A stretch of 17,279 nt of DNA from a bacterium (GTDB lineage: Bacteria; Auribacterota; JABMQX01): positions 1 through 17,279 of the forward strand of contig JABMQX010000335.1 in NCBI GenBank assembly GCA_013203085.1, written 5' to 3'. Shown in pieces: positions 14,321 through 17,279 of this stretch. How positions within the stretch are numbered: the first letter of the stretch is position 1; each line of letters opens with the position of its first letter. Both the position numbers and the translations under genes were made by a program. The notes beneath the pieces were generated by a model. That model ran no database searches and was not told the DNA's origin. It saw nothing but the letters and a program-made list of their open reading frames with translations.

Positions 14321-15268
14321 CTATTCGGGATCACCGGTCGGAGAATCGGTCCGCCGCCCGAGAAGGGCTACCAGCGCGCCGAACGCTGGCTCACTCTCCG
14401 CTCGCATGGAACTTGCACGAGGAATTGTATCCGATAAGATGGATTGCATCAAGTGAAAATACGGTGGATTGTTCTCAAAGACACCTCCGGCCAGGACCAA
14501 GTCAAAAGGTTCACTGCTCAATCCAAGATACGCTGCCGCGAAAGCCGCCATCTTCGCGAGTTCTCTCGCCGACGAATGAAGGATGTCGTCCGCGACCACG
14601 TCCCCTTCCTCTGCAACAGATACTACTATCGGGGCAAGCCGGGCGGCTGCGAGCTTCGGGTCATCAGCCGAGTACAGCCAGGGAACAATATCCTCATTTT
14701 GCTTCAAGGGAATCTCGTCGAGAATTCTCGCGGCGAGTTTCGTTTTTTCCCCTCTCCCCTCGCCGGCCGCGATGATCGCCCTCAGGGCTCTGATCCCGAT
14801 ATCGTAACCGCTTCCCGGGTCTCCGATGAGATGGCCGTGGCCGCAGACCTTCTTTGTTTTCCCACTCTCGTTCCTGCCGAAGACGACGGAACCTGTGCCA
14901 GAGATGACCACCATGCCCGCTTCCTTTCTCGTGCCCCCCAGAAGCGCCGCCTCGAAGTCAGGGATGATTTTCGACTTCTTGAGCATGAGACGCCGGCGAA
15001 GAAGCCCCTCGATATTCCTGAAGTCCTCAGCCCTCGATACCCCCGAAAGAGCGAAACAGAATCCTTCGATCTCCTGCGGAGTGATTCCTCCAGCGGAGGA
15101 GAGGGATTCGATCAGCGTCAGAAGCGTCTTCTCCGTGCCGCGAAGTCCCACGAGGTGGTAATTTGCGCAGCCTGCCGAAGCGCGATGGAGCACTCGCAGG
15201 TCCCCTCGGGCGAGGAGTCCGGTGCTCGTGGTGCTTCCACCATCTATAGCTATGTAATAAGCTGGCAT
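14321..15268 (-). CDS. ASKHA-family sugar kinase, N-acetylglucosamine kinase / BadF-BadG type
   Basis: A 315-residue ATPase of the BadF/BadG/BcrA/BcrD family, which includes eukaryotic-type GlcNAc kinases. Signatures: IAIDGGSTTSTGLL (6-19, phosphate-1), VISGTGSVVFG (121-131, phosphate-2), GDPGSGYDIG (149-158, seen in GlcNAc kinases), and LAGGVFEN near the C-terminus (adenosine). There are no iron-sulphur cysteine motifs of the radical-activating branch, so a sugar kinase is favoured. It is the first gene of a minus-strand operon with beta-mannosidase and rtcA; cleaving Man-GlcNAc would free GlcNAc for this kinase, an inference from context. ATG 15268 begins directly at the conserved strand; a GTG at 15289 adds seven residues. 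Neither start has a strong Shine-Dalgarno. Confidence 0.85.
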   Translation of the reverse strand: MPAYYIAIDGGSTTSTGLLARGDLRVLHRASAGCANYHLVGLRGTEKTLLTLIESLSSAGGITPQEIEGFCFALSGVSRAEDFRNIEGLLRRRLMLKKSKIIPDFEAALLGGTRKEAGMVVISGTGSVVFGRNESGKTKKVCGHGHLIGDPGSGYDIGIRALRAIIAAGEGRGEKTKLAARILDEIPLKQNEDIVPWLYSADDPKLAAARLAPIVVSVAEEGDVVADDILHSSARELAKMAAFAAAYLGLSSEPFDLVLAGGVFENNPPYFHLMQSILSDTIPRASSMRAESEPAFGALVALLGRRTDSPTGDPE

Positions 15269-15307
15269 ACGTTCACTTTGGCATGGCACATCTTCGCCGA
15301 GCGTGGT

Positions 15308-15336
15308 ATATTAACGTAAAAGGGATTCATGCTAAA
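15308..15336 (-). promoter_or_regulatory. Candidate promoter of the kinase-mannosidase-rtcA operon
   Basis: On the minus strand TTTAGC (15336-15331) and TAATAT (15313-15308) are 17 bases apart. The -10 is good and the -35 weak (3/6). The predicted start lies near 15301, about 33 nt before the ATG at 15268. It is divergent from the pilin promoter at 15416, within a 299-base intergenic region. Confidence 0.38.
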
Positions 15337-15385
15337 GGTGTTCATGGACGCTACCCGCGGCTTCCTTGCCGTGCAAAGCGTTTTT

Positions 15386-15408
15386 GAACGGCAGAAAAAA
15401 TGCCGTTC
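15386..15408. promoter_or_regulatory. Perfect inverted repeat upstream of the pilin promoter
   Basis: GAACGGCA (15386-15393) and TGCCGTTC (15401-15408) form an 8-bp perfect dyad around a 7-base A-rich centre. Its right edge is 7 bases from the -35 of the + strand promoter, a usual place for an activator, and it lies between two divergent promoters. It could fold as an RNA hairpin, but neither strand has a proper T-tract after it (T's precede it on the + strand), so a protein-binding operator is preferred. Confidence 0.42.
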
Positions 15409-15415
15409 GTTCTTG

Positions 15416-15444
15416 TTGACAACCCGTTTGGCAGATGCTATCTT
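15416..15444 (+). promoter_or_regulatory. Strong sigma70-type promoter of the pilin-like gene
   Basis: TTGACA (15416-15421, full consensus) and TATCTT (15439-15444, 4/6) separated by exactly 17 bases. Predicted start near 15451, giving an untranslated leader of about 115 nt before the ATG at 15568. Confidence 0.6.
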
Positions 15445-15567
15445 AGCAGAAGAAGGTGGAGACTGGTGTTGGATTCTGCAAGTAGAACTTGACTTGCGAT
15501 CTCGCATCAGTGATGATATCATATAAGTTGCTGGAACGGAAGGGCTTATTTACTAGCTGGAGGAATC

Positions 15568-16233
15568 ATGAAAACGCTACGAAAAAGACGTATGGGTTTC
15601 ACGCTCATCGAGCTGCTGGTAGTCATGGCAATTCTATCCATTCTGATGGCTCTTTTACTGCCGGCGATCCAGCGGGCCAAGGAAGCAGCGCGGCGGTCAA
15701 AATGCCTGACCAACTTGAAGCAGATCGGCGTGGCCATGCAGCAGTATCTCAACGAGAACGACGCGTGGTTTAGTGACGAAAGGTTCATTGACTATGAATA
15801 CCTGAAGACATTGAACCCCGCCAACATGGCCGAGAGAGATCGCATCTTGTGGCCGACGTACATTGACAACCGCGAGCTGTTCAAGTGCCCCAGCAACACG
15901 AAGGACTATCCCGGCCCGTACAACGTGATGTACTACGAGTACAACTACCAGCTGGGGAGGGCCTATGGTCGGGGCACACCTTACAGACAGGATGACATCA
16001 AATTCCCGGATAGGACTACCTGCGTGCACGACCTGGATGACTACGGCGACAATAAGCGTATGAGCCTCGAAGACAATCACGGCAATGCCGGCGGAAACAT
16101 GCTCTATTGCGATTTCCACGTGAGATGGGTCCCCAATGGCACTAATGGTGACGGGTGGTACGAGGCTGTCGGAGGCGGCGGCACCCCCTACGATTTCAAG
16201 ACAAGAGACCACAATGGAGCGTATCCCAAGTAG
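15568..16233 (+). CDS. Pilin-like protein with prepilin N-methylation motif (H-X9-DG-type family variant)
   Basis: A 221-residue protein with a basic leader MKTLRKRRMG and the motif FTLIELLVVMAILSILMALLLP: cleavage after G10, methylated F11, E15 at +5. The helix runs on into CLTNLKQIGVAMQQYLNEN, standard for the large pilin-like families of Planctomycetes, Lentisphaerae and relatives. The globular part is rich in Tyr, Asn and Asp (YYEYNYQLGRAYGRG). Near the end H171-x10-D182-F-H replaces the usual H-x9-D-G block, so the Gly is lost and the spacing is one longer. SD GGAGG (15559-15563) lies 4 nt before the ATG. It is monocistronic as far as can be seen and has its own strong promoter, so it is probably an abundant surface or secreted subunit. 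It could use the ATPase encoded at 4704 (inference). Confidence 0.9.
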   Translation: MKTLRKRRMGFTLIELLVVMAILSILMALLLPAIQRAKEAARRSKCLTNLKQIGVAMQQYLNENDAWFSDERFIDYEYLKTLNPANMAERDRILWPTYIDNRELFKCPSNTKDYPGPYNVMYYEYNYQLGRAYGRGTPYRQDDIKFPDRTTCVHDLDDYGDNKRMSLEDNHGNAGGNMLYCDFHVRWVPNGTNGDGWYEAVGGGGTPYDFKTRDHNGAYPK

Positions 16234-16421
16234 GGGATGGATGTCCGGCGAGCTTCCGATGTCAGGGGAGGGGTTCGCAAGGGTGTAGTGTTGCCTGTGG
16301 GGGCGCCGCTTTTCCCGACCCCCCTCTTGTAGTGCAGCACTGTGGAGTTCCTGCTATCATTTCGCGGTGTCCCCGACCTCGAAACCGAAGGCTGCTTCTC
16401 CTCTGTCCTTCCTTTCTCCGA
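16234..16421. other. Intergenic region after the pilin gene
   Basis: No gene is supported here. A G/C-rich pairing GGGGG (16299-16303) with CCCCC (16320-16324) and a small dyad AGTGC-A-GCACT (16331-16341) lie downstream of the pilin stop; neither is followed by a proper T-tract, so they are weak terminator candidates at best. Confidence 0.3.
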
Positions 16422-16451
16422 TTGACTTCCCGAAGGCCTGCGGTCTATCTT
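16422..16451 (+). promoter_or_regulatory. Sigma70-type promoter of mutS2
   Basis: TTGACT (16422-16427, 5/6) and TATCTT (16446-16451, 4/6) separated by 18 bases. Predicted start near 16458 leaves a leader of about 105 nt. The same -10 sequence is used at 15439-15444. Confidence 0.5.
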
Positions 16452-16465
16452 TAGACGGTTCTGCC

Positions 16466-16540
16466 TCGCCCGGTTTCGTTCAGCCCAGGGGTTGGCGGGC
16501 GAAGGAGGAGCGTCGTTCGATGGCCACCGGCGTAAGGTGA
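16466..16540 (+). promoter_or_regulatory. Structured leader with possible six-codon ORF before mutS2
   Basis: TCGCCCG (16466-16472) pairs perfectly with CGGGCGA (16496-16502), enclosing a second small hairpin CAGCC/GGTTG (16481-16485, 16490-16494; one G-U pair, loop of 4). Directly after comes AGGAGG (16503-16508), a perfect ribosome site, then ATG 16520 opening a six-codon frame MATGVR with TGA at 16538-16540. This frame is not in phase with mutS2. It could be a leader controlling mutS2 translation or chance. Confidence 0.28.
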
Positions 16541-16562
16541 AAGGCGAGTGGGAAAAGGAAAC

Positions 16563-17279
16563 ATGGACTCTCGTGCCTTAGGGATTCTGGAGTTTCACTT
16601 GATCAAGGAAATGGTGGGGGAGTTCGCCATTTCCGAGATGGGTCGGGAGAGAATCCGAGAGCAGGACGTGGCGACGTCCCGGGAGACTATCCTCGCCGAG
16701 TACGAGCTGGTCCGGGAAATGATGGACGCGGTTTCCTGGCGAGAGACCATACCGATGGACGGGTTGTACGAGGTGAGGCCTTACCTCGAGGCCATCAGGC
16801 CGCCGGGTTCCTATCTCGGTCCTCCGGATTATCTGCGAGTGAACCGGTTGCTGAGAACTACAGCCGCCGTCAAGCGCTTCTTTCACTCCTACCGCGACGA
16901 TTTTCCTGGACTTCATCGCCTGATGGAGGGGTGTGAGTCCGTTCCCGAATTTGAGAAAGCCGTAGAATCAGCGCTCACGCCCGAGGGGGAGGTCTCGAGC
17001 GGCGCCACGCCTGAGCTGGCGGAGATCCGGCGGGGGATGGCAGCCCTATCTCGGAAAATCGAGGCAACGTTCGAGAAGATGATCCGTTCGCCGGAGATCA
17101 GGGACTTTCTGCAGGAAGGCTACGTGACCGAACGGAAAGGGCGAAGAGTTCTGCCGGTGAGGAGCGATCTGAGGTTTCACGTCCCCGGGATAGTGCACGA
17201 CGTCTCGATCAGCGGAGGGACGGTGTTCGTCGAGCCGATGGCAGTGGTGGGCTTGTCCAATGAGCTCACCGACCTCGCC
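16563..17279 (+). CDS. mutS2: Endonuclease MutS2, N-terminal part (runs off the window)
   Basis: 239 codons, open to the window end. The protein starts MDSRALGILEFHLIKEMVGEF and includes the typical MutS2 stretch VTERKGRRVLPVRSD, VPGIVHDVSISGGTVFVEP and VGLSNELTDLA, which belongs to the MutS core/lever region. Family members are ~780 residues with a MutS ATPase and a C-terminal Smr nuclease domain; these lie outside the window. MutS2 suppresses recombination and in some bacteria acts on collided ribosomes. ATG 16563 follows AAGG (16555-16558) at 4-nt spacing. There is no N-terminal mismatch-recognition domain, as expected for MutS2 rather than MutS1. Confidence 0.9.
   Translation, partial: MDSRALGILEFHLIKEMVGEFAISEMGRERIREQDVATSRETILAEYELVREMMDAVSWRETIPMDGLYEVRPYLEAIRPPGSYLGPPDYLRVNRLLRTTAAVKRFFHSYRDDFPGLHRLMEGCESVPEFEKAVESALTPEGEVSSGATPELAEIRRGMAALSRKIEATFEKMIRSPEIRDFLQEGYVTERKGRRVLPVRSDLRFHVPGIVHDVSISGGTVFVEPMAVVGLSNELTDLA

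Noticed and set aside
14444..15319. 291-codon + strand open frame
   Set aside because: It is antisense to the ASKHA kinase, which shows all nucleotide-binding motifs; the product has no recognisable features.
15329..15526. 65-codon + strand frame in the divergent intergenic region
   Set aside because: It runs straight across the strong promoter and dyad, has no clear ribosome site and no recognisable product.
16299..16341. G/C pairing and AGTGC-A-GCACT dyad as the pilin terminator
   Set aside because: There is no T-run and the stems are short or poorly spaced; kept only as a note.
16578..16916. 112-codon minus-strand frame
   Set aside because: It is antisense to mutS2, recognised from its conserved N-terminal and core motifs on the + strand.

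Overview
The window is bacterial, roughly 55-60% GC, and reads as accessory or environmental chromosome rather than a phage or plasmid. I see no tRNA, rRNA, CRISPR array, transposase or integrase. Several traits point loosely to the PVC superphylum or related lineages (Lentisphaerae, Verrucomicrobia, Planctomycetes, Hydrogenedentes, Sumerlaeota, Armatimonadetes): a long pilin of the H-X9-DG type, a pilin with a C-terminal beta-sandwich, a lamin-tail (LTD) type secreted protein remnant with a 'W-S-x-P-G-x-x-Y-x-V' C-terminal domain, and a very large multi-PAS hybrid kinase. The taxon is inferred and unproven. TGA, TAG and TAA-type stops are used normally, so there is no sign of an alternative genetic code.

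Left part (1-8159, + strand): a possible tail of an upstream gene, then a 1308-residue hybrid histidine kinase (REC-PAS-PAS-GAF-like-PAS-HisKA-HATPase-REC-REC-HPt), a small PEGA-like lipoprotein, a GspE/PilB-type secretion or pilus ATPase, a B-box zinc-finger membrane protein whose outer domain looks like a pseudopilin, and a true prepilin. The prepilin frame stops at a single in-frame TGA and then continues in the same frame into a 196-residue beta-sandwich domain. The ATPase, B-box protein and prepilin genes overlap or nearly abut, so this looks like one pilus/secretion operon under control of the kinase.

Middle (8192-9584): a convergent single-domain CheY-like response regulator with a recognisable promoter and palindrome, then a decayed, frameshifted and internally deleted secreted-protein gene, then about 350 bases with no gene I can support.

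Right part: a secreted PIG-L deacetylase (+), convergent with a minus-strand operon that reads ASKHA sugar kinase (GlcNAc-kinase/BadF type) -> GH2 beta-mannosidase -> RNA 3'-terminal phosphate cyclase (rtcA), the last two overlapping by ATGA. The PIG-L deacetylase, beta-mannosidase and kinase fit catabolism of Man-beta-1,4-GlcNAc type glycans, while rtcA is the odd partner. Divergent from that operon, with a near-consensus sigma70 promoter and an upstream dyad, is a second long pilin-like protein. The window ends inside mutS2, which has its own promoter and a structured leader.

Points most worth a second look: the TGA-split pilin/beta-sandwich gene, the B-box/pseudopilin chimera, a family of CAGGAT-type inverted repeats at gene 3' ends (one has become coding in the kinase), a low-GC PAS domain inside the kinase, and the decayed LTD protein.
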